NCBI GenBank assembly: GCA_963817735.1
Contig: CAWFPP010000006.1
Span: forward strand, 49,741-113,740
Length of the DNA stretch: 64,000 nt
Direction of reading: 5' to 3'
From: Bog-473 sp963817735
GTDB taxonomy: Bacteria > Actinomycetota > Acidimicrobiia > Acidimicrobiales > RAAP-2
The notes under the pieces are model-generated. The model was not told the DNA's origin. It saw only the letters and a program-made list of their open reading frames with translations, and searched no databases. Shown piece after piece: positions 48,754 through 58,170 of this stretch. The position numbers and the translations under genes are program-made. How positions within the stretch are numbered: position 1 is the first letter of the stretch; each line of letters opens with the position of its first letter.

Positions 48754-49752
48754 TCAGGGCCGGGTGGCCGGGCTGATCGTGAAGCCGGGATCGAAGAGCG
48801 TGGTGGGCTCGAGCGCCTCTTCGATCGCCGCCACGAAGTCGGGCTCGAGCACGAGGTCGAGCGCCTTCACGTTCTCGGCGATCTGCTCGGGCCGGCTGGC
48901 GCCGATGATGGCGCTGCTGACGTTCTCGTTCTGGAGCACCCAGGCCAGGGCGACCGACGCGGGCGTGTAGCCCGCCTCCCGGCACAGCGCGGCGTACGCC
49001 GCCACGGGCTCGAGGACCTCGTCGCGCAGCAGCCAGCTCATCTCGCCGCCCTCGGGCCCGGTGGCGCGTGTCCCGGCCGGCGGGCCGGACTGGCCCGGGG
49101 GGTACTTGCCGGTCAGGACGCCCTGGGCCAAGGGCGACCAGACGATCTGGCCCACGCCTTCCTTCTGACACAGCGGGACCACCTCGGCCTCTATCACCCG
49201 CCAGATCAGGGAGTACTGCGGCTGGTTGGAGACGATGCGGTCGAAGCCCATTTCGTCGGCCAGCCGCAACGCGTCCTGAATCTGCTCGGCGGTCCACTCG
49301 GAGACGCCGATGTAGTGCACCTTGCCCTGGCGCACCAGGTCGTCGAAGGCCTTCAGCGTCTCTTCGAGAGGTGTCACGTAGTCGTAGCGGTGGGCCTGCA
49401 GCAGGTCGACGTGGTCGGTCTGCAGCCGCTCGAGGGAGGAGTTGATCGACTCCATGATGTGCTTGCGCGACAGGCCGCGGTCGTTGGGGTTGGGCCCCGT
49501 CGGCCAGTAGACCTTGGTGAAGATCTCGACCGATTCACGCCGCACGTGCTTGAGCGCCCGGCCCAGCACGGATTCGGCCGCGCCGATGGCGTAGACGTCT
49601 GCCGTGTCGAAGGTGGTGATGCCGGCGTCGAGGGATGCCTTTACGCACGCCGCGGCCGCATCCTCCTCGATCTGGCTGCCATGCGTGATCCAGTTGCCGT
49701 ACGAGAGGGCGGAGACGAGCATGCCTGAGCGTCCAAGGTGTCGGTAGTCCAT
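48754..49752 (-). CDS. Aldo/keto reductase
   Basis: 332 residues, close to the potassium-channel-beta-subunit-like class. The catalytic tetrad is visible: D and Y in 'FDTADVYAIGAAES', K in 'IFTKVYWP', H in 'LLQAHRYD'. 'GQIVWSPLAQGVLTGKY' and 'IIGASRPEQIAEN' bind NADPH. TACGCT lies eight bases before the ATG (leaderless pattern). Confidence 0.88.
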   Translation of the reverse strand: MDYRHLGRSGMLVSALSYGNWITHGSQIEEDAAAACVKASLDAGITTFDTADVYAIGAAESVLGRALKHVRRESVEIFTKVYWPTGPNPNDRGLSRKHIMESINSSLERLQTDHVDLLQAHRYDYVTPLEETLKAFDDLVRQGKVHYIGVSEWTAEQIQDALRLADEMGFDRIVSNQPQYSLIWRVIEAEVVPLCQKEGVGQIVWSPLAQGVLTGKYPPGQSGPPAGTRATGPEGGEMSWLLRDEVLEPVAAYAALCREAGYTPASVALAWVLQNENVSSAIIGASRPEQIAENVKALDLVLEPDFVAAIEEALEPTTLFDPGFTISPATRP

Positions 49753-49790
49753 GGCACGGGAGCGTACCCGGGTGCTCGTACGCTCGTGGA

Positions 49791-50210
49791 GTGGCCGGCG
49801 ACGAGACCCTCCACGTGCACCGCGGACTGGACCTGCCGTTCTCGGAGATCACCTGGCGCGCCACGACCTCGGGTGGCCCCGGGGGCCAGCACGCCAACCG
49901 GACCCTCAGCCGGGTGGAGGTGCAGTTCGACGTCGGCGCGTCGGCGACCCTGGGCCCGCGCCAGCGCGCCCGCCTGCTCGAACGGGTGGGCCCGATCGTC
50001 CGGGCCAGCGCCTCGGACTCGCGCTCGCAGGCGCGCAACCGGGAGTTGGCGCTGCAGCGCCTGGCCACCAAGCTCGACGCCGGGCTGCGGGTGCAACCGG
50101 CCCGGGCGCCGACCCGGCCCACGAAGAGCTCCCAGGTGCGCCGCGTCGACGCCAAGCGGCGCCGCGCCGTGACGAAGAAGCGGCGGCGACCCCCCGGTGA
50201 GGACGACTGA
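49791..50210 (+). CDS. arfB: Alternative ribosome-rescue factor (peptidyl-tRNA hydrolase)
   Basis: 139 residues from a GTG. 'TTSGGPGGQHANRT' holds the GGQ motif (31-33) that hydrolyses peptidyl-tRNA on stalled ribosomes; the basic C-terminal tail ('VDAKRRRAVTKKRRRPP') inserts into the empty mRNA channel. Length and layout match ArfB/YaeJ. TACGCT lies six bases before the GTG. Confidence 0.88.
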   Translation: MAGDETLHVHRGLDLPFSEITWRATTSGGPGGQHANRTLSRVEVQFDVGASATLGPRQRARLLERVGPIVRASASDSRSQARNRELALQRLATKLDAGLRVQPARAPTRPTKSSQVRRVDAKRRRAVTKKRRRPPGEDD

Positions 50211-50247
50211 CGGCGCATGTGAGCAGGCGGCTCGCGCCGCGCCACTC

Positions 50248-51171
50248 TCAGCCGGCGAAGTCGAAGCCCGCCAGCGCCGCGCCGAGCCCGCCGTCGAGCG
50301 TGGCCAGCAACTCCTCGTCCTCGTCGGCCCGGGGTCCACGCAGCGCGGTGAGGGCGGCGTAGCCCTGCGCCACCAGCGTGGCGTCCTCGGCGCCGGAGTC
50401 GGCCAGGCCGAGATCGCCCGAGTGGGGGAAGGGCGAGCCGACGGTGAGGACGATCTCGCCCTTCTCGTCCGGCTCGCCCTCCATGATCGAACGCGCCGCC
50501 TCGGCCGCGGCCGGTCCCTCTATCTCCTCGACGTTGGGCGCCTCCCAGGTCCCCGAGCCCTGGGCCGACTTGATCAGCCCGGCGCCGCTCACGCGGGCCC
50601 AACGCAGGCCACGGATTTCGGCCAGGGGGAGATGGGGCACGTTCAGGTTCAGCACCGTGCGCACGGGCGCGCTCACCAGGAGCGGGATGAGGGCGACGGC
50701 GAGATCGGCGGCCGACTCCCACGGGTCGGGCCCGTCGCCGACGCGCAGGGAGACCGCCAGCGCGCTGATGCCGAGCTGGCTGGCCGTCAGCGCGGCGCCG
50801 ACCGTCCCGGAGTGCAGCACGGAACGCCCCACGTTGACGCCGTGGTTGATGCCGGAGAGGACGAGGTCGGGCTTGGGCCCCACGGCGCCGAGCGCGCCGG
50901 CGATGACCGACAGCGCGGGGGAGGCGTCGAGCCCGTATGCCTCGACGGCCTCGGCGCCCTCCACGTAGGCCCGCTGGTAGGGGATGGTCGTCGAATCGGT
51001 CACCGAGCCGACCGCGGCGCCGGCACCGCTGTAGTTGGAGCTGGGTGCCACCACGATGATCTCGTGCGTGGGGTCGCCGTCCGCGTGGTCGGTCCAGGCC
51101 GCCAGGGCCCGTGTGAGTGCCGCCAGCCCAGGGGCGCTCACGCCGTCGTCGTTGGTGACGAGAATCCGCAC
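50248..51171 (-). CDS. surE: 5'/3'-nucleotidase SurE
   Basis: 307 residues, a little longer than usual because of a C-terminal extension ('GYAALTALRGPRADEDEELLATLDGGL'). 'RILVTNDDG' (N7, D8, D9) and 'LVLSGINHGVNVGRSVLHSGTVGAAL' are the metal-binding SurE motifs. It removes phosphate from nucleoside monophosphates, acting in stress and stationary phase. TAGGGT lies nine bases before the GTG. Confidence 0.9.
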   Translation of the reverse strand: MRILVTNDDGVSAPGLAALTRALAAWTDHADGDPTHEIIVVAPSSNYSGAGAAVGSVTDSTTIPYQRAYVEGAEAVEAYGLDASPALSVIAGALGAVGPKPDLVLSGINHGVNVGRSVLHSGTVGAALTASQLGISALAVSLRVGDGPDPWESAADLAVALIPLLVSAPVRTVLNLNVPHLPLAEIRGLRWARVSGAGLIKSAQGSGTWEAPNVEEIEGPAAAEAARSIMEGEPDEKGEIVLTVGSPFPHSGDLGLADSGAEDATLVAQGYAALTALRGPRADEDEELLATLDGGLGAALAGFDFAG

Positions 51172-51312
51172 GGTGCGTTCACCCTACCGCCGGCGCCCGC
51201 CGGCGACCGGCCCCGTCATCCCCCGTTCGGGCCGGTGTCACCCGGTCGTCACACCGGCCTCTGCCGGCCCCTCACCCACGCCGAGGCCGTGGTCTGCTTC
51301 AATTCACTCGCC

Positions 51313-52257
51313 ATGCCCGCCCCGTCACCCCGGATCTCCGTCGCCTCACCGACCGGGCAGCAGTGGCGAATCGGGCACGGCGACCAGGAGGTCGTCGTCT
51401 GCGAGGTGGGCGCCACCCTGCGGACCTACTCCGTCGGCTCGACCGCGGTCATCGACGGCTTCGGCACCGACGAGTGGTCCCACTCGGGCCGGGGCCAGGT
51501 GCTCGCGCCCTGGCCCAACCGGCTGGCCGACGGCCGCTACGAATTCAACGGGGTGCGGGCCCAGGCCGCGCTGGACGAGCCCGAGCGCCGCAACGCCATC
51601 CACGGCCTGGTCCGCTGGATGCCCTGGACGCTCCAGACGCGGCACCAGAACCAGCTCTCCCTGCGCCTGCAGCTCCACCCCTCGCCCGGCTACCCGTTCT
51701 CCCTCCTGCTCGAGCTGGAGTACCACGTGGGACGAGACGGCCTCAGCGTCACCACCCGGGCCCGGTCGCTGGAGGAGAGCGAGATCCCCTTCGGCCTCGG
51801 CTTCCACCCCTACCTGAGGGCCGGTGCGGACACGGTCGACGGGGCGATTCTGCACGTGCCGGCCCGGCACACCCTCGACGTGGACGACCGCGGGCTCCCG
51901 ACGGGCGCGCTCACCCCCGTGGAGGGGACCGAGCGCGACTTCACCACGGCGCGCTTCGTCGGCCCGGCGGTGCTCGACACCGCGTACACGACGCTCGAGC
52001 GTGACGCCGACGGCCTGGCCCGGGCCACACTCGACGCGCCGGGGGGCGTGGGCGGCGCCGCCCTCTGGGTCGACGAGGGCTTCCGCTACCTCATGGTGTA
52101 CACCGGCGACACGTTGGGGGAGGTGCAGCGCCGCCGCCGGGGCGTCGCCCTCGAACCGATGACCTGTCCGCCCAATGCGTTGCGCACGGGGACCGACCTG
52201 ATTGCGCTGCAGCCGGGCCAGGAGTGGACGGCCCGCTGGGGGATCGAGCCCCGGTGA
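51313..52257 (+). CDS. Aldose 1-epimerase
   Basis: 314 residues, galactose-mutarotase-like beta sandwich. 'EVGATLRTY', 'PWPNRLADGRYEFNG', 'AIHGLVRW', catalytic His in 'GLGFHPYL' and Glu in 'VALEPMTCPPNAL' are the family sites. It interconverts alpha and beta anomers of hexoses. It lies 25 bases before an SDR on the same strand. Confidence 0.85.
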   Translation: MPAPSPRISVASPTGQQWRIGHGDQEVVVCEVGATLRTYSVGSTAVIDGFGTDEWSHSGRGQVLAPWPNRLADGRYEFNGVRAQAALDEPERRNAIHGLVRWMPWTLQTRHQNQLSLRLQLHPSPGYPFSLLLELEYHVGRDGLSVTTRARSLEESEIPFGLGFHPYLRAGADTVDGAILHVPARHTLDVDDRGLPTGALTPVEGTERDFTTARFVGPAVLDTAYTTLERDADGLARATLDAPGGVGGAALWVDEGFRYLMVYTGDTLGEVQRRRRGVALEPMTCPPNALRTGTDLIALQPGQEWTARWGIEPR

Positions 52258-52282
52258 CTTGCACACCCGTCTTCGCAGCGTG

Positions 52283-53023
52283 GTGAGCGGCGCCGCGTTG
52301 GAAGGGCAGGTCGTCGCCGTGACGGGCTCGTCCAGCGGCATCGGTGCCGCGACGGCGCGGGCGTTCGCCGCCGAGGGCGCCGCGGTCCTGGTCAACTCGG
52401 CCCGCTCGGTCGCCGAGGGCGAGGCGGTCGCCGCCGCGCTGCCCGACGCCCACTACGTCCAGGGCGACATCACGGAGCCGGGGGTGCCCGACCGCCTGGT
52501 GGCGGCCGCGCTGGAGCGCTGGGGCCGGCTCGACACGCTCGTGAACAATGCGGGCACCACCGCCGTGATCCCACACCACGACGTCGCGGCGGCCTCTCTC
52601 GATGTGTGGCGCCGCATCTTCGAGGTCAACGTGTTCGGGACGTGGGCCATGACGGTGGCCGCCCTGCCGGCCCTGCGCGAAGCCCACGGCTCGGTGGTCA
52701 ACGTGGCGTCGGTGGCCGGCGTGCGGCCCACGGGCTCGTCCATCCCGTATGCCGCCAGCAAGGCCGCCCTCAACCACATGACCGTCTTGCTCGCCAAGGT
52801 GGTCGGGCCCGAGGTGCGGGTCAACGCCGTCGCGCCCGGCCTGGTCGACACCCCGTGGACCGCGGACTGGGACGTCGTGCGCGAAGTGGTGAGCCAGGTG
52901 GCGCCGCTCAAGCGCTCCGGGCAGCCCGAGGACGTGGCCGAGGTGATCCTGGCGCTCGCCCGGGCCGCCTACGTGACCGGCCAGGTGGTCGTGATCGACG
53001 GTGGCCTCTCGCTCGCCACCTGA
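52283..53023 (+). CDS. Short-chain dehydrogenase/reductase
   Basis: 246 residues; two adjacent GTG codons (52280, 52283) could start it. 'VTGSSSGIGAATARAFA', 'VNNAGT', 'VNVASVAG', catalytic 'YAASKAAL' and the C-terminal 'GQVVVIDGGLSLAT' define a classical SDR with the usual ending. Substrate unknown. Confidence 0.87.
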   Translation: MSGAALEGQVVAVTGSSSGIGAATARAFAAEGAAVLVNSARSVAEGEAVAAALPDAHYVQGDITEPGVPDRLVAAALERWGRLDTLVNNAGTTAVIPHHDVAAASLDVWRRIFEVNVFGTWAMTVAALPALREAHGSVVNVASVAGVRPTGSSIPYAASKAALNHMTVLLAKVVGPEVRVNAVAPGLVDTPWTADWDVVREVVSQVAPLKRSGQPEDVAEVILALARAAYVTGQVVVIDGGLSLAT

Positions 53024-53029
53024 GCCGTC

Positions 53030-53962
53030 TCAGCCGGGCGGTGTGACGATCCAACGCAGGGCGGTGGACAACCCGCGGGTCAGGGGCGTGACCGCAGCGG
53101 TGTCGATGAGCAGATCGAGCGGGCCGGCGATGGAGAGGCCGAGCTCGCGGCGGGCCCAGCCGGGCAGCACGCCCACCGCGGCCGCCACCACCAGCGAGTA
53201 GACGGCCCGCTCGCCCGGCCGCCTGGCCACGCCGCGCAACAGCCAGTCCCGGGCCGCCCTGGCTTGCGGGCCTGCGTAGAGTTCGGGCCGCACGCGCAGC
53301 AGGTAGCTCTCCACCTCGGCGGCCGAGCGCGGCGCCCAGGTTGCTCCGAGGGCCAGCGCCACCGGGGCGACCTCCTCGTAGTACCGGTCGCACTCCTCGG
53401 GGTCGAGGGGCCGGGTCCCGTAGCGCTGCGACGAGGCCAGGAAGCTGGACACCTCGGCCACGTGGATGAACGTGACGAGCTCGGGGTCGTCGGCCGAGTA
53501 CGGCCGGCCGTCCGGCGCAATGCCCCGGACGCGCCGATGGACGCGGTGGACCTGGTCGATGGCCGCCTCCGCCTCGGCCACCGTGCCGAAGGTCGTCGTG
53601 CCGACGAAGGACGCGGTCCGGCGCAGCCGGCCCAAGGGGTCTTCCTGGTAGCTGGAGTGCTCGGCCACGCCGGCCATGGCCAGCGGGTGCAGCATCTGGA
53701 GCAACAACGCGGTGACGCCGCCGATGAGCATGGCGGGCAGATCGGCGTGGACCCGGCGGGCCACGCAGCCGGGTGGGAGGTACGCCTCGCCCGGGTCGAA
53801 GGCGATCGGGGCCGGATCATCCCTGATGCCGATGGCGCGCCGCACGTTGCGCGCCATGTCGCCGCGGGCCGGCGCGGCGAGGCCGCCCACGAGGCGCAGC
53901 GGGACAGCGGCGACGGAGCCGCCCAGCGCCGCCGCGCGCTCCACCGGGTTCAACGACGCCAC
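53030..53962 (-). CDS. DUF2236 (MpaB-like) oxygenase-family protein
   Basis: 310 residues from a GTG; longer readings would overlap the divergent gene. 'LLLQMLHPLAMAGVAEHSSY', 'RTASFVGTTTFG' and 'LVTFIHVAEVSSFLASSQRYG' belong to the DUF2236 family, which includes latex-clearing b-type haem proteins and MpaB-like proteins. 'HPLAMAGVAEH' and 'FIHVAEVSSF' supply the conserved His residues. Substrate unknown. Confidence 0.78.
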   Translation of the reverse strand: MASLNPVERAAALGGSVAAVPLRLVGGLAAPARGDMARNVRRAIGIRDDPAPIAFDPGEAYLPPGCVARRVHADLPAMLIGGVTALLLQMLHPLAMAGVAEHSSYQEDPLGRLRRTASFVGTTTFGTVAEAEAAIDQVHRVHRRVRGIAPDGRPYSADDPELVTFIHVAEVSSFLASSQRYGTRPLDPEECDRYYEEVAPVALALGATWAPRSAAEVESYLLRVRPELYAGPQARAARDWLLRGVARRPGERAVYSLVVAAAVGVLPGWARRELGLSIAGPLDLLIDTAAVTPLTRGLSTALRWIVTPPG

Positions 53963-53995
53963 GGCGAAAGCTTGGCACGTCTTACAGTGGCCTCC

Positions 53996-54982
53996 ATGCG
54001 CTTCATCGTCATAGGTGCGGGTGCCATCGGCGGGTCGGTCGGTGCCCGCCTGTTCCAGAGCGGTTTTGGCGTCACCCTCGTTGCACGTGGCGACCACGGC
54101 CGCGCCCTGCAGTCAGGTCTTGTGCTCGAAGCGCCCGACGAGACCGTCACGCTGCCCATTCCCGTCGTCTCGGAACCGGCACAGGTGTCGTGGGAGGGTG
54201 ACGAGGACGGCGACCCGGTCGTGCTGCTCGCCGTGAAGGGCCAGGGCACCGACCACGCGCTCGAGCAGCTCGTCGTGGCGCCCCCCGCGTCACCGGTGGT
54301 CTGCCTGCAGAACGGGGTGGAGAACGAGCGCCGCGTCCTGCGCCACTTCACGAACACCTACGGCATTTGCGTCATGTGCCCCGCCTCGCAGCTGAGGCCC
54401 GGTGTCGTGCAGCTGCACTCGGCCCCGGTGTCGGGCCTGCTCGATATCGGACGCTTCCCTTCCGGCATGGACGACCGAGGGCGGGCCATCGCCGACGCCA
54501 TCGCGACCACGCCCTTCCAGTCGGTGGCCCGGCCTGACATCATGCGCTGGAAGTACCGCAAGCTCCTCATGAACCTGGCCAACGCGGTGGAGGCACTGGC
54601 CGGGGTCGAGGGCCGGTTCAGCGCGCTGGCGCGTGAGGCACAGCGGGAGGGCAAGGAGGCACTGGCGGCGGCGGGCATCGACGTGGCGAGCTCCGAGGAG
54701 GACCGCGAGCGACGTGGTGACCTCATCAAGATCGCCGCCACCTCTTCGGGGGAGTGGCAGGGGGGCTCCAGCTGGCAGAGCCTCGCCCGCGGGGCAGGGT
54801 CAATAGAGGCGGAGTTCCTCAACGGCGAGATCGTGCTCCTGGGCGGCCTCTACGGGGTGCCGACGCCGGTCAACGCGCTGTTGCAGCGGCTGGCCGTGCG
54901 GGCCGCTGCCGAAGGGGCGGCGCCGGGGGCGTGGCGCATCGAGGAGTTGAGCGCCCTGGCCGGCGTGCCGCACGATGGATGA
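53996..54982 (+). CDS. Ketopantoate-reductase-like oxidoreductase
   Basis: 328 residues. 'IVIGAGAIGGSVGARLFQSGFGVTLVAR' binds NADP; 'VKGQGTDHAL', 'QNGVENERR' and the catalytic Lys in 'RWKYRKLLMNLANAVEAL' are PanE features, as is the C-terminal E in 'IEAEFLNGEIVLLG'. It could make pantoate for CoA or reduce another 2-keto acid. TACAGT at 53983-53988 is seven bases before the ATG. It overlaps the DinB gene that follows. Confidence 0.82.
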   Translation: MRFIVIGAGAIGGSVGARLFQSGFGVTLVARGDHGRALQSGLVLEAPDETVTLPIPVVSEPAQVSWEGDEDGDPVVLLAVKGQGTDHALEQLVVAPPASPVVCLQNGVENERRVLRHFTNTYGICVMCPASQLRPGVVQLHSAPVSGLLDIGRFPSGMDDRGRAIADAIATTPFQSVARPDIMRWKYRKLLMNLANAVEALAGVEGRFSALAREAQREGKEALAAAGIDVASSEEDRERRGDLIKIAATSSGEWQGGSSWQSLARGAGSIEAEFLNGEIVLLGGLYGVPTPVNALLQRLAVRAAAEGAAPGAWRIEELSALAGVPHDG

Positions 54983-55457
54983 GCGCGCCGGTGCGTTGGC
55001 CGACGACTTCGCACGGGCGAACGCAGAGGCGGTGGCCTTCGCTCGGGACTGCCCGGACGAGACGTGGGTGCGGACGGTGCCCGGCGAGGACTGGGCGGTC
55101 GGCGTCGTGCTCCACCACATCGCCGAAAGCCACGACAACGGCTGCCGCTGGCTGCTGGGGATGGCGCGGGGTGACGGGGTCAGCGACACAGCGGAGGCGA
55201 TCGACGAGGCCAACGCCGCCCACGCGGCCCGCACCGGGGCGGTGACGCAGGCCGAGACGGTGGCCTTGCTGGAGGCGAACGGCGGCCGGATCGAGGCCGT
55301 ACTGCGGGGCTTGAGCGACGAGGAGCTCGACCGCAAGGCGCCGTTCGGACCGGCAGCCGGCCAGAGCTTCTCAACAGCGGATCTGGCGGTCGTGCCGGCG
55401 CGCCACACCCGAGAGCACCTGGCGCATGCGCGCCGGGTGGCAGGCGAACCGCTCTGA
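54975..55457 (+). CDS. DinB/maleylpyruvate-isomerase-like protein
   Basis: 160 residues, starting eight bases before the previous stop. Four-helix bundle with probable metal-binding His: 'VGVVLHHIAESHDNG' and 'VPARHTREHLAHARRVAG'. Members use mycothiol or act on small electrophiles. Coupled to the PanE-like gene. Confidence 0.75.
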   Translation: MDERAGALADDFARANAEAVAFARDCPDETWVRTVPGEDWAVGVVLHHIAESHDNGCRWLLGMARGDGVSDTAEAIDEANAAHAARTGAVTQAETVALLEANGGRIEAVLRGLSDEELDRKAPFGPAAGQSFSTADLAVVPARHTREHLAHARRVAGEPL

Positions 55458-55467
55458 CCGTCGGTGT

Positions 55468-57753
55468 TCAGTCGGCGTGGAGCGCGGCGCGCACCTCGTC
55501 GCTCGGGTCCGGCCGCAGCGAGCCCGGCGTGTCCACCCGGACACCGTGGACCGTCCCTTCGAGGCGCGCCGGGGGCGCGTAGCGCGCCGACACGGGGAAG
55601 CCGCTGTCCCAGCCGAGGCGCAACCCCGCCCCGCCATGCTGGACGGCCAGGGGCAGCATCCCCTCCACCGCCGTCTCGTCGACCTCCGCGCCCTCGACGA
55701 GGAGGACCATGCGCCCGGGGGCCCCGTCCTGGCCGACGGCGTAGGAGACCGTGAGCTCGTGGTGGCCCGCCCCGAGGGCTGCCGGCATCGTCAGATCGAG
55801 TGCGTCTGCGGCCCGGGCGAACGTGAAGTGGACCCTGCCTTCGACCAGGTACAGGGCGTAGCCCCCGAACCAGTCGCCGAGGGCGAAGATCACGCCCTCG
55901 GCACCGTCGCGGTCGGTGTCGACGTCGGCCGTGATGTCGAATCCCCCCCACAGCAGTGGGACTGATTCGTCGGCGACGGGGCCACCACCCGGACGGAACG
56001 TCCGCGACGGGCCGGCCGGCCACACGGGCGGGATGAACCCCCCAAAGCGGTCGACCAGGCCGTCGGAGATGGGCAGGACGCGGTTGCGCACCGCCTCGGC
56101 ATCCCACAGGTCGCGCAGCAGCTCCATCCGCTCGGGCTCGTCGTCGGCGCGGTCGGTCGCCTCCGAGAAGTCCACCGACAGATCGAAGAGCTCCCAACGG
56201 TCGTCCTCGAAGTGGCGGCTGCCCTCGGCGAGCTCCTCCTCGTCGAGGATGCCGGTGCTGATGTGGTTGGTGGTGGCCTTCCATCCCTCGTGGTAGATGG
56301 AGCGTGAGCCCATCATCTCGAAGTACTGCGTGTGGTGCTGCTCGGGAGTCCCGGGGTCGTCGAGCGTGGACAGGAGGCTCACGCCGTCCACCGGCAGCTG
56401 GGCCACGCCGTCGACCTCGCCGGGGATCGGGAGGCCGACGGCGCCCATGATGGTCGGCATGAGGTCGATCGCATGGGCGAACTGGCCGCGTACGGCACCT
56501 GGCTGGGCGATCCGCCCGGGCCAGTGCACGATCAGGGGGGTTCGGGTGCCACCCAGCCAGGTGTAGCGCTTCCAGAGCTTGTGCGGCGTGTTGCCCGCCC
56601 AGGCCCAGGCCCACGAGTAGTGGTTGTAGGTGCTGAAGCCGCCCCAGTCGTCGTAGTGCGCCAGGTTCTCGTCCAAGGACTCCCGGATGTGCGCGGTGAA
56701 CCGGTGCTCGTTGAAGCTGCCGGCCTTGCCCCCCTCGGCGCTGGCGCCGTTGTCGGAGAAGACCAGGACCAGGGTGTTGTCAAGTGCCCCCAGGCTTTCG
56801 AGGGAGGTGAGGACCCGGCCGATCTGCGCGTCCGTGTGGGTCAGGAAGCCGGCGAAGACCTCCTGCTGGCGTGCCAGCATGCGCCGCTCCTCGCCCGAGA
56901 GCTCGTCCCAGGCCTGCACCCACGAGGGCCGCTCGGTGAGCACCGTGCCGTCGGGCACGATGCCCGTGGCGAGCTGGCGTTCGAACAGCTCGGCCCGCCA
57001 GGCGTCCCACCCCTTGTCGAACACGCCGCGGTAGGGGTCGACCCACTCGGGCGCCACCTGGTGCGGGGCGTGCATGGCACCGAGGGCGAGGTACAAGAAG
57101 TAGGGCTTACCGGGGGCCCCTTGCTGCTGGTCCTGCACCATGCGGACGGCCTGGTCGGCCAGATCCTCGCTCAGGTGGTAGCCCTCCTCGGGCCGCCGCG
57201 GCGGCTCGATGTAGTGGTTGTCGCACACCAGATTCGGGGCCCACTGGTTGGTGTCGCCCTGCAGGAAGCCGTAGTAGCGCTCGAAGCCGAGACCGAGCGG
57301 CCAAGTGTCGAACGGCCCGGCCGCCGAGCGCTGCCACCGCGGCGTGAGGTGCCACTTGCCGACGGCCATCGTCGAGTAGCCGGCGTCCCGCAGCAGACGG
57401 GGGAGCGTGGCAGCCGACTTGGGCAGGCGGGCGTCGTAGCCGGGGAAGGCGAGGGGGATGTCGGCCAGGAAGCCCATGCCGACCGCATGGTGGTTGCGCC
57501 CGGTGAAGAACGACGCCCGGGTCGGCGAGCACAGGGAAGTGACGTGGAACCGGTTGAACGGTGCGCCGGCGGCGGCCAGGCCGTCGAGGTGCGGCGTGCC
57601 GATGTCGGAGCCGAAGGCGCCGAGGTGACCGAACCCGGTGTCGTCGAGGACGATCGCGACGACGTTGGGCGCACCCTCCGGCGGCCGGGGCTCGTGGGGG
57701 AAGCGGGGGGTCGACTCGGCCGTGGTGAAGCCGATCTGCTGGGGCTCGTCCAT
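55468..57753 (-). CDS. Arylsulfatase-family sulfatase
   Basis: 761 residues. C75-S-P-T-R79 in 'SLCSPTRASFFTGRN' is the sulfatase motif whose Cys is converted to formylglycine; D37-D38 and 'VFSDNGASAEGG' complete the Ca2+ site, with 'KWHLTPRW' and 'PHQVAPEW' nearby. The length suits large arylsulfatases with a C-terminal beta domain. No signal peptide is evident, so it is probably cytoplasmic. It removes sulfate from an organic sulfate ester. TACCCT lies eight bases before the ATG. Confidence 0.9.
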   Translation of the reverse strand: MDEPQQIGFTTAESTPRFPHEPRPPEGAPNVVAIVLDDTGFGHLGAFGSDIGTPHLDGLAAAGAPFNRFHVTSLCSPTRASFFTGRNHHAVGMGFLADIPLAFPGYDARLPKSAATLPRLLRDAGYSTMAVGKWHLTPRWQRSAAGPFDTWPLGLGFERYYGFLQGDTNQWAPNLVCDNHYIEPPRRPEEGYHLSEDLADQAVRMVQDQQQGAPGKPYFLYLALGAMHAPHQVAPEWVDPYRGVFDKGWDAWRAELFERQLATGIVPDGTVLTERPSWVQAWDELSGEERRMLARQQEVFAGFLTHTDAQIGRVLTSLESLGALDNTLVLVFSDNGASAEGGKAGSFNEHRFTAHIRESLDENLAHYDDWGGFSTYNHYSWAWAWAGNTPHKLWKRYTWLGGTRTPLIVHWPGRIAQPGAVRGQFAHAIDLMPTIMGAVGLPIPGEVDGVAQLPVDGVSLLSTLDDPGTPEQHHTQYFEMMGSRSIYHEGWKATTNHISTGILDEEELAEGSRHFEDDRWELFDLSVDFSEATDRADDEPERMELLRDLWDAEAVRNRVLPISDGLVDRFGGFIPPVWPAGPSRTFRPGGGPVADESVPLLWGGFDITADVDTDRDGAEGVIFALGDWFGGYALYLVEGRVHFTFARAADALDLTMPAALGAGHHELTVSYAVGQDGAPGRMVLLVEGAEVDETAVEGMLPLAVQHGGAGLRLGWDSGFPVSARYAPPARLEGTVHGVRVDTPGSLRPDPSDEVRAALHAD

Positions 57754-57815
57754 GGCCCCCGAGGGTAGACGCTCGGCTCCTCACGGCCCCGCACGCAGGG
57801 CTAACGTTGGCGTCC

Positions 57816-58100
57816 ATGCTGGGACATGTTCCTGGACCGCCGCAGCCGCATTTTCCCGAGGGCGTGGCCCCCTTCATCGGGTACCTCGCCACCCGCGAAC
57901 CGCGACCGCTCGATGAACGGGCGCCCGAAGAAGCCGCATGGGCGGACGCAGACAGCGCAGAGCTCGACCAGTTCGCCGACGTCGGTGACTGGGAGCCCAT
58001 GCATCGGCCGCTCATGCGGGTGATGGCGGTCATCGTGTCGATCTCGCTCGTGGTGGCCGGGGTGGGCACGGTGCTCGAGATCTTGTTGTCCGCTCGCTGA
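57816..58100 (+). CDS. Small single-helix membrane protein
   Basis: 94 residues with an acidic N-terminal half and one hydrophobic helix near the C-terminus ('VMAVIVSISLVVAGVGTVLEILL'). TAACGT at 57802-57807 lies eight bases before the ATG. Divergent from the sulfatase. Function unknown. Confidence 0.6.
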   Translation: MLGHVPGPPQPHFPEGVAPFIGYLATREPRPLDERAPEEAAWADADSAELDQFADVGDWEPMHRPLMRVMAVIVSISLVVAGVGTVLEILLSAR

Positions 58101-58170
58101 GGCAAGCTCGTCGTGCGCCGACGGCGCCTCACGTGCGTTCGACGCATACGGTGTGCCGCTGAGCCTTTGT

